Shown: positions 11,380-23,828 of the stretch, piece by piece
Position numbering within the stretch: position 1 is the stretch's first letter
Layout of the letters: each line of letters begins with the position of its first letter
Assembly: GCA_035610365.1 (NCBI GenBank)
Contig: CM069432.1
Span: 277,921,482-277,985,481 of the forward strand
DNA from: Aquatica leii
Lineage: Eukaryota; Arthropoda; Insecta; Coleoptera; Lampyridae
Direction: 5' to 3'
DNA length: 64,000 nucleotides
The notes under the pieces: generated by a model
Database searches by the model: none
What the model was told of the DNA's origin: nothing
Seen by the model: the letters and a program-made list of their open reading frames with translations, nothing else
Translations under genes and position numbers: made by a program

Positions 11380-12505
11380 CAAATCACACTTAGTCACTTG
11401 AAAAAATCCGGAGTAAAAGTAGCTTTACTGTTTTACACAAATGAACAAAAATGAACACAAAATCCAGCACGTTTAAAACGCCGACAAGTTAACTCTGCAA
11501 CAGCTATAGATGTACTGATCGAAGCAGTTAAGCAAACAACGTAATATAATATAATGAGAAGAGTAATTCAAGTTCAAGCCTGTCAAAAATTCCTGTTTAA
11601 ACTTGCATGTGGTATTGAGATCGCCAGCGTCGTGCAGTGAATCTTCCTAACTGTTTATTGATATGTTTTTACTGTTCTTATATATTTGTATTTTATTGTT
11701 GTTTCTATATACATTTTATAGCAAAACTTTTGCCATATACTTTGATATAAATTTTATTACCTGCTTTGGGATGTTTAACGGATATAAGTTAAAATTCTAA
11801 AAAAATATGCAAAAAATAAAATAAAAATGGGGCTCCCCCAAAATAGGTGGGTGATGGGTAAAAATTTTTGGATTCAGGAGGTCATTTTACATAAGAATCG
11901 TCAAGAATGGTATCAGGGCCGATTTTCATGCAGACCAGTGTTATTTATAATGAACAAAAAAATTTACTTGTAGAGCAATAAGACAATTTTACAAATTATA
12001 TTAAGGTCGGGGTATTCTAATCGTACACTTCAAAGTTACCTGATTACAACTTGAGTGCGCGAGTCAATTTAGGTGTGGTCGACGACGTGTTCATCATCTG
12101 ATTTATGCGATGACGCAACATAGCGTAATCTTCAAAATGCATATCCAAACCACAGTTCAAATTTAACAAGTGGCTATTTGCTACAGTTTATGCAGAATGA
12201 AAACGTCCTTACGCAGCAAGGACCTTACCCAAAATGACTTATGACTTATGAAGAAGGCTCATAACGCATCTGCATTGCGTCAAATGCATTACGTAACAGA
12301 ATCTACATAAGCAGTGAATACAAAAATGTTACTTAAAATCACAAGTTTTTAATCGAAAAAAAATGTGCACGTTACATATCGAGCAAATTCTGTCTCACCA
12401 TGAAAAAAATTTGAGTACATTTGGCGTGAATTTTGTAAGGTTTAATCTTAAATACGGGATAAGTAACGGGTATCTTCTTTGGCAGCCAGAATTGCTGATA
12501 TCCGT
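11380..12505. other. AT-rich spacer, no gene seen
   Basis: No recognisable coding region. A short tandem (TGACTTATGACTTATG near 12235) and a bias toward CG-containing words around 12060-12300 are the only structures seen. The frame at 12363-12563 has no domain and overlaps the opposite-strand hAT relic at its 3' end. Confidence 0.5.
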
Positions 12506-12507
12506 TT

Positions 12508-13160
12508 TTAAACTGAAAGTTCTTCATTTGTACTTAGTTCAGTCAGTTCCTCTTGTATTATAACCTTCGTTTCTTCTATGTCACCATATGGGTTAATTAT
12601 CCACGGTGGTATTACCACAGTCAAAACATCCTCAAACCTAGTTTCAAAATCTGAATAGAGGGCATTTAAATGTTGAACGTAGGTTGAAACGTCGTTTTCC
12701 TGGCAGTTTGTCTGTGACAAATTGGGGAACTGGGAAAATTCGCCCCGTCTAATATTTTGCTTCATTAGTTTAACTCTGGCAAGAAACGCTGATAAGATGA
12801 ATTTTGTTTTAATCAAATTTAGACTGTCGCCTTGTAACTGCAACTTAACCATATTAAATTTTTTAAACAAGTCTGTTAAATAGGCGATGTTTGTTTTCCA
12901 CTTCATTAAATTGTTTTTTAAAATTTTATTCATGCAATCTAAAACTCAATTTTTTAGCAACTAAATGTTGTCGATGGATGACGCAATGTATTGCTAACAC
13001 TCCAGACACTTTTTGTTTTAAATAGCTTATAAATCCACGATAACGTCCAACCATGGCAGGTGCTCCATCTGTAGTTACTGATATTATATTTCATACAGGG
13101 ATTGCTTTTTCAATGAAGATCCTTTAAAACATGAAATATTGATTCACCTTTAGTGTCGGT
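12508..13160 (-). pseudogene. hAT-superfamily transposase fragment (ZBED5/SCAND3-like)
   Basis: Reading from the right, the minus strand encodes DTKGESIFHVLKD (about 13118-13156), then VTTDGAPAMVGRYRGFISYL (about 13015-13075), then KQKVSGVLAIHCVIHRQHL (about 12955-13014), and then the open frame 12933-12508 with RFEDVLTVVIPPWIINPYGD. These match the central RNase H-like region and C-terminal half of hAT transposases of the ZBED5/SCAND3/FAM200 type; TTDGAPAM carries the second catalytic Asp. Several stops and frameshifts occur, and the dimerisation (C-terminal hATC) region was not found. No terminal inverted repeats were located. Confidence 0.8.
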
Positions 13161-13339
13161 TGTCAAAGTCCAGCAGCTGTATATTAAAAAATCAAAGTCA
13201 AATTTAAATCGTATGGTCTTAGATTTTATGGCAGGCATAGGCGTACAGCCATTATAAATGAATGTGAGAAGGGGAATGTTATGAATGTTACTTGAGGTTT
13301 TGATATGATGAAACATAAGGAAATTTGAAAGTAACATGA

Positions 13340-15740
13340 CAAAAAATGTTAAAATAAAATATTATACAACGAATAATAATATCTACGTACATTCTACTGT
13401 CATGTGAAAAAATTCACTGGTTCCACTTTAGCAATAATACAAAATTTTAATTTTAATATAGAGAAGTATGTGTATATAGTGCAATATTCATAATCCGAAC
13501 TTCCGTAAACCGAACATTCCAGTAATACGAACTGGCCCGCAGTGTAACGACTCTGTTGAAAACGTGTATTGTAATTTTTTACTGCTTTACTTGTTTTTAA
13601 TTCAATTGTTTTTCAATGTGCTTTTTAAAATAATTTGTTTAATTTTGTCATTACATATATTTGTGTCATGATTATGAATTGATTTAAAAAAAAATTATCA
13701 ATATAAATCTTTATAATTTAAAAAAAAAGAATTTCACAAAAACAGCACGACCTTCTAAAATGCTACGAAATAAGTTATTTTCAAAAGATATCAATTTGAA
13801 ACGGTTTGGTCAAAAAAATATAAATTTATCTACATGTTTTTAAGCATTATTTATTATTATCCTTTCACAACTGTTCAAAGTTTACAAATTAAAATCACGT
13901 TATTTACGGCTTTGTCTAGACAAAAACGATTTTACATGAACCAAGTATTAAAACAAAAACTATCGTTTAATTTCTAATTTACTAAATAAACTTTAGTTTT
14001 TGATAATTAATTACTTTAACATTGTTGAACTAAAAATTCGTTTAATTTAGCATAAGTTAATGCTTTTTAATAGTAAAAATAATGTATATAAAAAATTATA
14101 TTTAAATAATGCAAGTATTATAATAATATATAATTTTATATAAACAAAACGCCTAAAACGATAGTCAATTAGGTTATCGATTTGATAACCATTACTTCTA
14201 TAGAACAACCACAAAGGTGCCTGGATTTAAATTCCCTCAGGCACAGTAGCAAATCTCCCAAACCTCAAATCTCAAATTAGTGTATGTTTACAGATTCAAC
14301 GAGTCATTGTTTTTGTACTCACATTATTATATTAAAATTTAAAAACATTATTGTCTTTAGAAATTTTTAATATTATCATATATTTATTTCTGTAATTACT
14401 TAATCAATTCTAATTATAAAAAAAAACAATATTATAAAAGTGTAAAATAAACTAATTAGTTTTGTCTACTTTGGTATAAATAATTTATTTTACTGCAAAC
14501 ATAAAAATGTTAATAATTTTTTTTTATTTAATCAATAAAATTTTTAACAAATTAGTAACAAGGCGTTACAAAAATGCTTAAACGAAATTAAATTAAAACT
14601 TTTAATTGAATTAGTTTTAAATCGATCGTTTAAATTTTAATTCTTAAGATTGCTGTTAAATTTTTCAGCGAGTAATTTGTAGAATGTCAACATTTTTACG
14701 GCAGTAACTTGGATAAAATTTTTAAATTGTTTAAATGAGATGTATATTTTGAAGAAATAAGTCATTTCAATTATTGGGTTTTGTGCTAAAATATATTTGT
14801 AACTAAAAAACAAAACGATAATATTACGGATGGTTGGTTCATAATAATACACTCAAAATTTTGTAATTGTCAATCACAGCAACAATGTATTTGCAAACAA
14901 AATATTTTATATCAATTTTCTTAAAAGTTTAAAAAGGATAAACCTTTATCGCCCTAATCAAAATCAACCTAAATATCAAACAAACAAAAATATAACATTC
15001 GTTTAGTTTGAGTATTTTGTGCAAATTAAACATTTATAATTATAAATACCAAAAACTCGATTCCTAACCGACGAAACACTAGAAAGCTTACGCAAAAGGT
15101 ATTTTGAACACAGCCATATAACACAACCTACGTCGTTCGCAAAGAAGCAAGTTTGAGTTGATAGATTTAAATTTAAAAAATAAAAATTTTAATATTTAGG
15201 TAATTAATTATTCTAGATCATTTGCTTGTCAATTGTCCAAAAATCCTTAAACTTTTCAAAGCAATGTTAGAATTATCTACATAGTGTATCTGAAATACGA
15301 CTACAAACTCAAGGAGTGGTTTCCTTATGGAGTTAAATAAAAAAATTTCCTTCAAGGATTTGATCTAAAGTGGCCCAGTTTTGAGATATTTGCAATCAAA
15401 GTTTTCAGTCCGGTCCTGACCATCTAAACGAATGGAAACTGTTTGTTGATTGTAACTATGCGGTGAATGATGAGTGTAAATGCTGTAAAATCTGTAAAAT
15501 CATCTACAAAATCAATTGTTAATAAAAGAATAAAAGCAGAGAGTAATCTTTATTTTTTAGAATTCTTACTGACTTAGCTTAACAAAATGTACTTTGTGTA
15601 CACGATCACGTTTACCTTTGGTTGTAACCAATACAAGACTTCAGTTAATTAAATACAAAATTCAGCTTTCTTAGTACTGAGTTCCACAATCTGATTTATT
15701 TCTGCCTCGGTTTTTTTTAAATAATATTTAATTTAAATTT
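13340..15740. other. AT-rich spacer, no gene seen
   Basis: The stretch is very AT-rich with poly-A/T tracts. The only frame over 60 codons (14637-14852, minus) is hydrophobic and Lys/Asn-rich without a domain. I see nothing else here. Confidence 0.55.
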
Positions 15741-15748
15741 TTTTTATA

Positions 15749-15880
15749 ATGTATAACAGTCATAGTGTTTTAATGTACGGTGAGTGTAATTATAACCTCG
15801 ACACCACACGTAGATTGTGGATTGAGCAATATCCTAATAGACAATTGCCTTCAATAAACTTTATTTTGGTGTGTGCGCAA
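15749..15880 (+). pseudogene. DUF4817-like helix-turn-helix fragment
   Basis: The frame encodes LMYGECNYNLDTTRRLWIEQ followed by YPNRQLPSINFI. This fits the pattern (M.L.YGEC..N...A.R.Y...YPDR..PS..TF) of the DUF4817 N-terminal helix-turn-helix that precedes mariner/Tc1-like transposase domains in many insect repeat proteins. The rest of the protein is absent; after about residue 42 the sequence no longer fits. It is a small remnant. Confidence 0.55.
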
Positions 15881-15959
15881 GCAACGGAAGAAGAAAAAAT
15901 CTTTTCAATAAAATCAAAACTTTCTTCAATGTATGTGCAGATATTGTAAATTGTGTAAC

Positions 15960-16470
15960 GGGTTGCATTCGGTTGTTGTAGAATGATTGCACCACCAATT
16001 TATGATTAATTTAAATTGATTATATTTACTTCTTAATTTTACAAATTATTTAAGTTTTATTAACACACTTGTAAATTTAGTAACCTTCGGAATTTTTGTA
16101 GCTTTTTTATTTTTCTTCTTGAACTGGTGGAATACTTCACTTTTGATACTGGTTTGTTTATATCCTCTTGCCTATTGTATTATGTATGCAAATAAAACTG
16201 CGTGCATTAGTTGTATTTACAAAATTATAGATAATTTATATTACTAGAACAATAATTATTTAAATTTAGGTATAAAGGTTAGTTTACTTATTCTATGCGA
16301 CCAAAATTGCTGTATAATCAAAACAAATGTGTTTAAGGTTAACAGATAAAAAAACGTGTTCAGTTCCTTTATAATAACTTACCAATAGTTTTGAATATAA
16401 TGTTAATTACAAATGAATATTGGATTGAACTTATACATAAAGCACTTGAAATAAAAATTAATAAGATCGA
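15960..16470. other. AT-rich region upstream of the copia gag
   Basis: No gene. This should hold the 5' leader and perhaps part of the 5' LTR of the copia element that follows, but I found no TG...CA repeat pair to prove it. Confidence 0.4.
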
Positions 16471-16471
16471 C

Positions 16472-17368
16472 ATGGCTAAAAGAGAAAAGATGTAGACTAT
16501 TGAGCAATTGACTGGTGACAATTATTTAACTTGGAAATTTAGGATGCAAATGATTTTGGATAAAAATGGAGTCGATTTGCTTTTCTATATACTTCATATA
16601 GAAAAGCAGATCGATTAAAGTGCATTAAATGGGGAACAACTAAGAAAATTCAAAAAAGAAGATAGTAAGGCAAGATCATTTATTGTTCAGTGCGTTTCGG
16701 ATGACCTAATAGATAGCTTAGAAGATAAAGCAGATGCATTCTCATTGTGCAAAGTTTTAGAAGACAAATTTGAAAAGAAAGGGCACCAGGACAATTGTTT
16801 CTAAAAAAAAAGATGCTCTCAATGAAATTAAACAAAGGTAAATCTGTGAAAACGTTTGTAGTAGAATTCAAAGATGCGAAAAGCCGCATAGGTAAAGATT
16901 GAGAAAAAGGATCTTATTTGTAATTTGTTATTAACCTTACCAAAATCGTATGACACTGTTGTTACTGTGATTGATTAACTTATGAAGATGTAAAGAAAAA
17001 ATTATTTAGTGAAAAGGAAAAACGACAATTAGAAAAGACAAATAAACTATCAGTGGTAAACAGGATGTTATAGATGTGGTAAACTGGAACATTTCAAGAG
17101 AGATTACAGGGTTAATTTGAATAGCACTGTAAACAGCAGTATAAATGGAAGTAATTCAAGAGCAGTGGTCCACGAGAGAAGTTTCAGAGGAAGAGCGAAT
17201 GGAAATATGTATATCCAAAGGAAATTTCAAGCTAGAAGTGGATTTAAAGGTCGAGGTCAAAGCTACCAGCCGAGCAGATGTAGTAATTATTTACAACAGG
17301 CACAAGTAGATGACCAGGTGAGTGAAATCGATGAACAAGTTTATTTTATAACTGTTGATGGATATTAA
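16472..17368 (+). pseudogene. Ty1/copia Gag
   Basis: The start ATG at 16472 (MAKREKM, then a TAG) is followed by IEQLTGDNYLTWKFRMQMIL, the classic N-terminal motif of copia-type Gag (UBN2 family). VLEDKFEKKG and VKTFVVEFKDA further along also fit. A zinc knuckle, CYRCGKLEHFKRDY, lies at about 17066-17107 and has Tyr in place of the last Cys. Several stops (near 16494, 16618, 16802 and 16901) and frameshifts break it. The end of the frame, VYFITVDGY at 17340-17366, is where the I-like element begins; the rest of the copia polyprotein resumes at about 23958. Confidence 0.85.
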
Positions 17369-17521
17369 CTACGAAACCCCCGCAGGGGGTCTGACTGTCC
17401 GTCAAATTTGGAGGAGTTGCGCCCCCACGAACCTAGCAATACCTTTTCCTTTGTTGTATGTTTTCGTACTGGGCACTCAGCGCAACCATGAAGTTAGTAG
17501 TGGTTCGGCAGAGCTCCGCTG

Positions 17522-18925
17522 ATGCTGTCCGTTTCTTTTTCTACACCCTGCATAGCTGGCAGTAGCGTAAAAATGCAAAATATAGAAAGTTTTTCAAATA
17601 ATCACCAGGGCGGTGGGGAGTCTGGACCGAACCCTTGTCGGAGCCGTCCAGATGTTCGGTCCAACGAGGATATGGTAGGTGGCTCCTTTCCTCGTACCGG
17701 TGCCACCAGAAAAAATGCCAGTGAGAAGGTTTTCCCTCCACTAAAAGAGATTTTAGGTACCAGCGGAAAGGAGGACTCTGTGCCCTGGTTCCTGGTCCTC
17801 AAGAAGAAGGAACGCGATTTTGCTAATACAAGTCCCTTTCTTATAAGTAAAACTTTGTACGGGCTAATAGAAAATGTGAAAGACGTTAAGAAGGTGAAGG
17901 GAGAATTGCTAATTGAAACCGTGTCCAGTAAGCAATCTAAGCAATTCATTAAATGTGAACGTTTTGTGGGATGTGAGATTGAGGTTGTACCACATGGTAC
18001 CCTTAATATGTCGAAGGGAGTTGTATACTGCCGAGATCTACTAAACTGCTCCATTATTGAGATCAAAGAAAACCTAAAAAGTCAAGGTGTAGTGGACGTA
18101 AGACGGATAAAGACAAGACGTGATGGAGAGCTTATAGGTACTGCAAACCATATACTTACTTTTAATGTCACAAAGTTTCCTAGGGTGATACAAGCTGCGT
18201 TCTATCCATTACAGGTGCGCCCATACATTCCAAATCCTTTGAGGTGCTTTAACTGTTAAAGATTTGGACACTCGTCATTAAATTGCAAGCACGATAAGCG
18301 GTGTGTATGTGGAAAACCCACCCATGAGGGTTCGTGGTGTGAAGAACCTATTGCATGCCCAAACTGTTAAGGGCAGCATAAGGTCACGGCAAAAACGTGT
18401 GCGGTCTTTAGACAAGAAATGAAAATACAAGAAGTTAAGATAGTGCACAGGCTGTCTTACTTCGATGCAAAGAAGAAAGTAGACACAATGGTAACACCAA
18501 GTACTTCCTTTGCGCAAGTCGCTACTGCTCCAGCACGAATATCCATTCAAGTTGTTCAAGCAATCGGCCCCGAAATTAAAAGTATAGATGTAAAAGAGTT
18601 GGAAAGGGAACTGTTGCCTAGGTTGGTAGATGCGCTGAAGGCTGTGTTTGCTTTGAGAAAGGATAGCACAGAAGAGGTGACGAGTACGAAGCTTACACTT
18701 GATATTAATCGAGAAAATAAAAAACGAAAAAACGATCAGAGAACACCACCTGAGGAAAAAGGTTGCATCGAGGGTAGTCAGCCTTCTTTTAGCCAGCAAA
18801 AGGATACCAACATGGTGAAGAAGCCAAGAGGTTGGCCGAAAGGTAAAACTAGGAAACCCAGGGATGAATCACATTCTTTGAGATCCCGGTCTACATCTAG
18901 AGAATCCACGCATAAAGGTGGATAA
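17522..18925 (+). pseudogene. Gag-like ORF1 with three CCHC knuckles
   Basis: ORF1 of the I-like element: an RNA-binding nucleocapsid-like protein. The N-terminal half (17522-18259) holds the family's RNA-binding core, ending in VRPYIPNPLRCFNC. Knuckle 1 is CFNC-stop-RFGHSSLNC (about 18247-18288), knuckle 2 is CVCGKPTHEGSWC (about 18304-18342), and knuckle 3 is CPNC-stop-GQH (about 18358-18378). Both stops are TAA in the position where Gln (CAA) is usual after NC, so two independent C-to-T changes are likely. The frame continues openly through a basic C-terminus (KPRGWPKGKTRKPRDESHS) to 18925. Confidence 0.85.
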
Positions 18926-19042
18926 TTGTATGTCTTCTATTTTATTCAATTCTTTGTCTTTAATCTGATTTGTATTGTCCATTTTGTCATTTTTTTAAAA
19001 TTTTATCTACATGTTATTTAATAACCAGTCAAACATTTTACG

Positions 19043-20125
19043 ATGGATACAAATAAAATTATACAATGGAATTGTAGGGGTATAATAAGGAGATACTGTG
19101 ACATAAAGATGATATTGCATGAGTATAACCCAATGTGTTTTTGCTTTCAAGAAACTCATCTTAGGCATAATCAACCGTATCGCTTACGAGGTTACGATAT
19201 TGAACGGCGAGACGATATTAACGATCAAAAAAGCAGTTGTGGTGTATTAATTCTCTTACGAAACAATGTAGTATATGAAAAGATTCAAATTAGTACGCGT
19301 CTGCAAGCGGTTGCCCTTAAGATACGTTTACTATTGCAAGTCACTGTCTGTAATATTTACTTACCTGATAATAATTGGACAATAGATTAAATCTCCCAAC
19401 TTGTTGATCAGCTTCCACGACCTTTCGTTATTACAGGGGATTTCAATGCCCATAACCCGATTTGGGGATCAGAAAATACGTGTAGGAAAGGTAGATTACT
19501 AGAAAATTGGCTAATCAGAGATGATATTGTAATCCCAAACACCGGCTTGGTTGCTAGGTTAAATAAGTTTTCAGCTATTGACCTTACATTAGTCTCTACC
19601 AATCTAACTCCTCGTCTTAAGTGGGAAGTAATAAATGACTTGCATAACAGCGACCATTTTCCAATTATTATAAGAACGGATATACCTGAAAGAGAAAAAG
19701 TAATATATAAAAGATGGATTGTAGAAAAGTCTGATTGGAATTCTTAAACTAATAACCTTGTTACACATAGTCCTGTAAATGTGGATAATGTAACAAAATG
19801 TATTAAAGATGCGGCTCAAACTAGTATACCTAAATCAGATGCAAAACGTATTAAACGACCCTTGCCTTGGTGGAATCCTGAAGTTAAAAAGGCAATAAAG
19901 AGTAAGAAAATTGCTTTCAGAAAATATCAAAGGGAACCATCCATGGAAAACCTTATCCAGTTCAAAAGAGCTAAAGCAGTGAGTAGACGTGTTGTTCTAG
20001 AAAGTAAAAGAAACAGCTGGAGCCAGTATGTTTCAACAATATCATCTCCTCAAGACACAGGGCAGGTGTGGCGAAAAATAAAAGCAATATCAGGAAATGC
20101 TGGATATAAACAAATAATCATTTAA
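19043..20125 (+). pseudogene. AP-endonuclease domain of ORF2
   Basis: EN motifs appear in order: IIQWNCRGI (about 19055), FQETHL (about 19147), then a TAG stop at about 19388. GDFNAHNPIWG follows (about 19438-19470), then AIDLTLVS (about 19576) and SDHFPII (about 19651). This enzyme nicks the target DNA. After another stop at about 19745 the linker to the RT continues (LPWWNPEVKKAIKSKK, about 19862-19909). The key Asn, Glu, Asp and His residues are preserved, so decay is mostly by point stops. Confidence 0.85.
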
Positions 20126-20195
20126 GAAACGAAAATGGCAATATCCTAGAGGAAAAAAAGAAATCGCCGAGGTTCTTACCCGCCACTTTGCCAGT

Positions 20196-21829
20196 ATGAG
20201 CAGTAATAATAACTATGATCCGGAATTTGTGCAAAAAAAAAATGAAAGTGAAGGGCCTCTCAATTTCAGTACCGAACAAGAACTAGACTATAACAAACCT
20301 TTTAACATGGGTGAGCTAAAAGTAGCCGTAAAAGAGCTTAAGAAGACTGCACCAGGACCGGATGAAATATCAAATGAAATGCTAGGCCATTTAACCTCAC
20401 AAGTAAAAACTGATCTATTAAAGGTTTTCAATGATCTATGGAGTCAGGGAACATACCCCGAACAATGGAAGGTAGCTACAGTGGTACCCATACATAAAGG
20501 GGGAAAGAATCTTTTATATGCAACAAACTATCGACCAATAAGCCTTACGTGCTGTATAGGTAAACTGATGGAAAAAATGGTGAATAAAAGACTGCTATAC
20601 TACCTTGAAAAAAACCATAAAATAGTATCGTACCAAGCAGGATTTAGAAAAGGCCGATCAACGGTGGACCATCTAGTTAAACTAGAAAATGCTATACAGG
20701 AAGCTTTTAGAACAAGACAACACTTAAAGCGGTCTTTTTTGACATAAAAGGAGCCTACGATATGACCAAATGCGTTCATTTTTGTAGACTCCGTAAACCG
20801 CACAATGATCCATTATTGTATATTCAGGATAGACCGATTGTATGCACGCCATCAACAGCCTTTCTAGGACTCTTTTTTGACAGCAAACTTACATGGGATG
20901 TGCATATTGAACATCTAAAACAGAAATGTGTAAAAACCATGGACGTAATAAAAGTGCTATCCCATACTAAATGGGGTGCAGAAGCTCAAACGCTTTTAAA
21001 CATATATCGCGCCTTAATTATGTCGCAAATGGATTATGGAGCTATTGTTTATGCGTCAGCTTGCAAATCGCGGTTGCTAAAACTAGATAGGATCCATAAT
21101 ATGGGAATAAGGTATTGTTTAGGTGCTTTCCCTACCAGCCCCGTCTATAGTCTCTATTGTGAGTCAGGCCTACCCCCATTAGACATCCGGAGGAAACATC
21201 TACTGATAAGTTACATAATAAAGGTTAAATCGCAATCAACTCACCCGAATAGTAGATTTCTTTTCCCAGTAGAAAATGTTTTTGCTACAAGAGTAACTAT
21301 AACACGACCCCTCAGCATACGTTTCAAGGAATTTCTGGAGCAAATAGAGGAAACAGTACCCACGCCATTTTACGAAAGTAAGTATGAGCACGCGCCATGG
21401 TTGATACCTGAAATTGAGGTGAGACTAGAATTTAAAAACTTACACAGAAGTACAACAAAGAAAGAAGAATACTTACGTTCGTTCAAAAATATCATTGAAA
21501 GCTACACAAACACGACACTTATCTACACCGATGGTTCCAAAAGTGAATTGAGAACGGGATGTGCTGTTGTAATAGATGAAGTGACCCATTGTTGGGCCCT
21601 GAAAGCTGAAACTTCAGTATATGTAGCCGAACAGTGTGCAATATGGAAAACACTGCTATGCATTTCCATGGTACGCACAAAAAAAACTTATACTATAATC
21701 AACGATTCGTTAAATGCTGTAAATGCTTTAACGGACATGTATACGAGGGACCCTTTGGTCGATATATGTCAGGTTTGTCTGTACGATCTCAATAGATATG
21801 GAATCAACCCAAGTAGCAAAAATCAGTTA
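20196..21829 (+). pseudogene. Reverse transcriptase lacking its palm, plus RNase H N-terminal half
   Basis: The frame 20196-20747 holds the RT fingers: KKTAPGPDEISNEML, WKVATVVPIHKGGKN, NYRPISLTCCIGKLMEKMV and QAGFRKGRSTVDHL, ending in the motif A sequence FFDIKGAYD at about 20735-20762. The sequence then jumps to TKCVHFCRLR (20765 onward). Everything between RT motif A and the post-motif-C region, including the FADD box, is therefore missing in one clean deletion. The frame 20762-21871 holds the connection, then RNase H: YTDGSKSELRTGCAVV (about 21524-21571) with the first catalytic Asp, and AEQCAIWKTLL (about 21627). It breaks off at about 21830 where an insert begins. Confidence 0.85.
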
Positions 21830-21830
21830 C

Positions 21831-23309
21831 AAAACGGTTGTAAAACTCTCTTGCAACTATGGTTTCAGTAAGGTATTTAGTTACAGAATAGTTGCTGAGT
21901 CTTTCCTGATACGTTTTCAATACCGGATTTGGTCAGTTGCAAGGCAACTGCAGTAATATTATAACCGTTTTACAACGTGTCTGAAACCGTTGCAATTACT
22001 ACTTTGTAACTGTTTTGCAGCGTTGCTATAACGGTTTTTTACAAGTCATGTTTACCTATTCTAAATCGTTTCTGTAATGGTTTATTATCACGGTTTTGTA
22101 ATTGATTTGTAACATTGTAGTTACCGTTTACAGCAACTGCTATGTAACTGTTTTGAAAACATGCTTATTACCATTATTTGAAACTACTTTATAACCGCTT
22201 TTGTTAAGCAACTTATCCAAGATTTTGGTTACTAACTGCATCATAAAGATTAAAACAAAAGTAGAGATAAAAATATATTAATAAAAAGATACAGATATAT
22301 AAAAGGTTATAATAAATGTACATTATTTAAATTTTTATAGTTTCTTATAGAACTAAATTCAAACAAAAAAGATATAATAAAAGAATTTTTACATCTGTTG
22401 CAAGTAGGTACCAGTAAACAGGTTTTTACGGCAAATTTTCAAGAAAAGCGGATTATGTCTATTATTTATAAATTTTGTAAATAGTAAATGCATAAATTTT
22501 ATTAAGAGAAAAATGTCTTTGTGTTAAAAGACCATGGCGGATTAAGATATTACTCACGTGTTATAGTTTAATGCGTCTACGTAATTCTTAGTTAAATATT
22601 TGTATTAGGCTACAAATGCACATGTGCAATTATAATCGGTTAAATGATCATAATCTCGACTGGTTTTTTAAATATTATAGATGTTCGCAATGGCGATCTA
22701 ATTTACACGTTCTGGTCACTGTGTGTAATATTGTAATGTCCTTGCAATCAAATTCTATTTTATCCTAGAAGAAAATAAAATCAATTTAAAATTTGTTTAC
22801 TTATAATTGGCAACTAATTCTTCAACGTTGATTAAATTAGAAACAGTAGTTTAAATGCACGATTAAAATTATAGTAATATAATATACCAATAATTGTACT
22901 TACGAAGTTTTGAATTAGAAACACTTTCGGTACTGTTTATTGGATAATGATAATGGACTATGTGTCTTATAAAAATATCGTAAAATGCACTTCTTCTGTT
23001 GCTGTTTGAACGTATAGATTAACACTGTAGTGTAGTTTTAGAAACTCACACTTGTAACCATAGTTTCAAGACTGTTACACTCAAAACCGAAATGAAGGTT
23101 TTAATTTCACTAAATTGACACTGTAGTTACATAAGGGTTTAAGAAAAACTTACTTATAACCATAGTTGTAAAATGGTTATTTCTGTAATAGATTTGAAAC
23201 CTCAGTAAATTACGAAAGTTGCTGCTACGTTGCTGCAACGGTTTATTTACCATGGTGCTAATGTTACTAATTTGCAACTGGTTACAACGTAACCACGGTT
23301 ACAAAATGT
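21831..23309. mobile_element. Unclassified ~1.48-kb insert with repeat-rich ends, inside RNase H
   Basis: The RNase H frame stops at ...GINPSSKNQ (about 21830) and resumes as GKPVFVWVPGHSGIPGNEKA at about 23310, so the intervening sequence is an insertion. About 400 bp at the left end and 320 bp at the right end are dense in degenerate words such as AACCGTTTTACAACG, GTAACTGTTTTGCAGCG, AACGGTTGTAAAAC and GGTTACAACGTAACC in both orientations. The middle is plain AT-rich sequence. There is no open frame. This layout fits a non-autonomous DNA element with subterminal repeats, but no perfect terminal inverted repeat or target-site duplication could be fixed by eye. Confidence 0.6.
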
Positions 23310-23828
23310 TGCTTGGGAAGCCTGTGTTTGTTTGGGTACCTGGGCATTCAGGAATCCCTGGAAATGAAAAGGCAGATAGTGCAGCAAGACGAGCAATCAC
23401 AACCCCACAGATGAACGTGTCACATGTTAAAATGTCGGACATTCAAGTACATCTAAAAAAAAACTTTGAGATTTGGCAAGATAAGTGGCAAATGGAAGAT
23501 ACCTACCTTACGCATATTAAACAACAGGTAAAAAAAAGTGCACTTGCATGGGTTTCGCAGGGAAGAGCAAATAAAAATACATCGTTTAAGAACAGGACAC
23601 ACCAAAGTAACACATGAATATCTTTTAAAGGGTCAACCTAGACCCCAATGCCATACTTGTAACACCAACCTTACTGTGAAGCATGTGATAAGTGATTGTG
23701 CAGACTTTGTTATTCAGCGGCAGCTGTATGACATACAGGCGGATATTGTGCGGAATTTCAGTAGTATACCAAGCATGAAAAATATGTTGCAGTACATAAA
23801 AGCAATTGGGTTGTATGAAAAAATATGA
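23310..23828 (+). pseudogene. RNase H C-terminal half and C-terminal finger of the I-like ORF2
   Basis: WVPGHSGIPGNEKADSAARR (about 23331-23390) is the last RNase H block, with the catalytic His and Asp. It is followed by a linker, one frameshift (overlap of frames 23310-23617 and 23538-23828), and the C-terminal finger CHTCNTNLTVKHVISDC (about 23652-23702, C-x2-C-x8-H-x4-C). The protein ends MLQYIKAIGLYEKI before TGA. This completes ORF2 started at 19043. Confidence 0.85.

Noticed and set aside
16680..16889. Minus-strand 69-residue frame
   Set aside because: Antisense shadow of the copia Gag.
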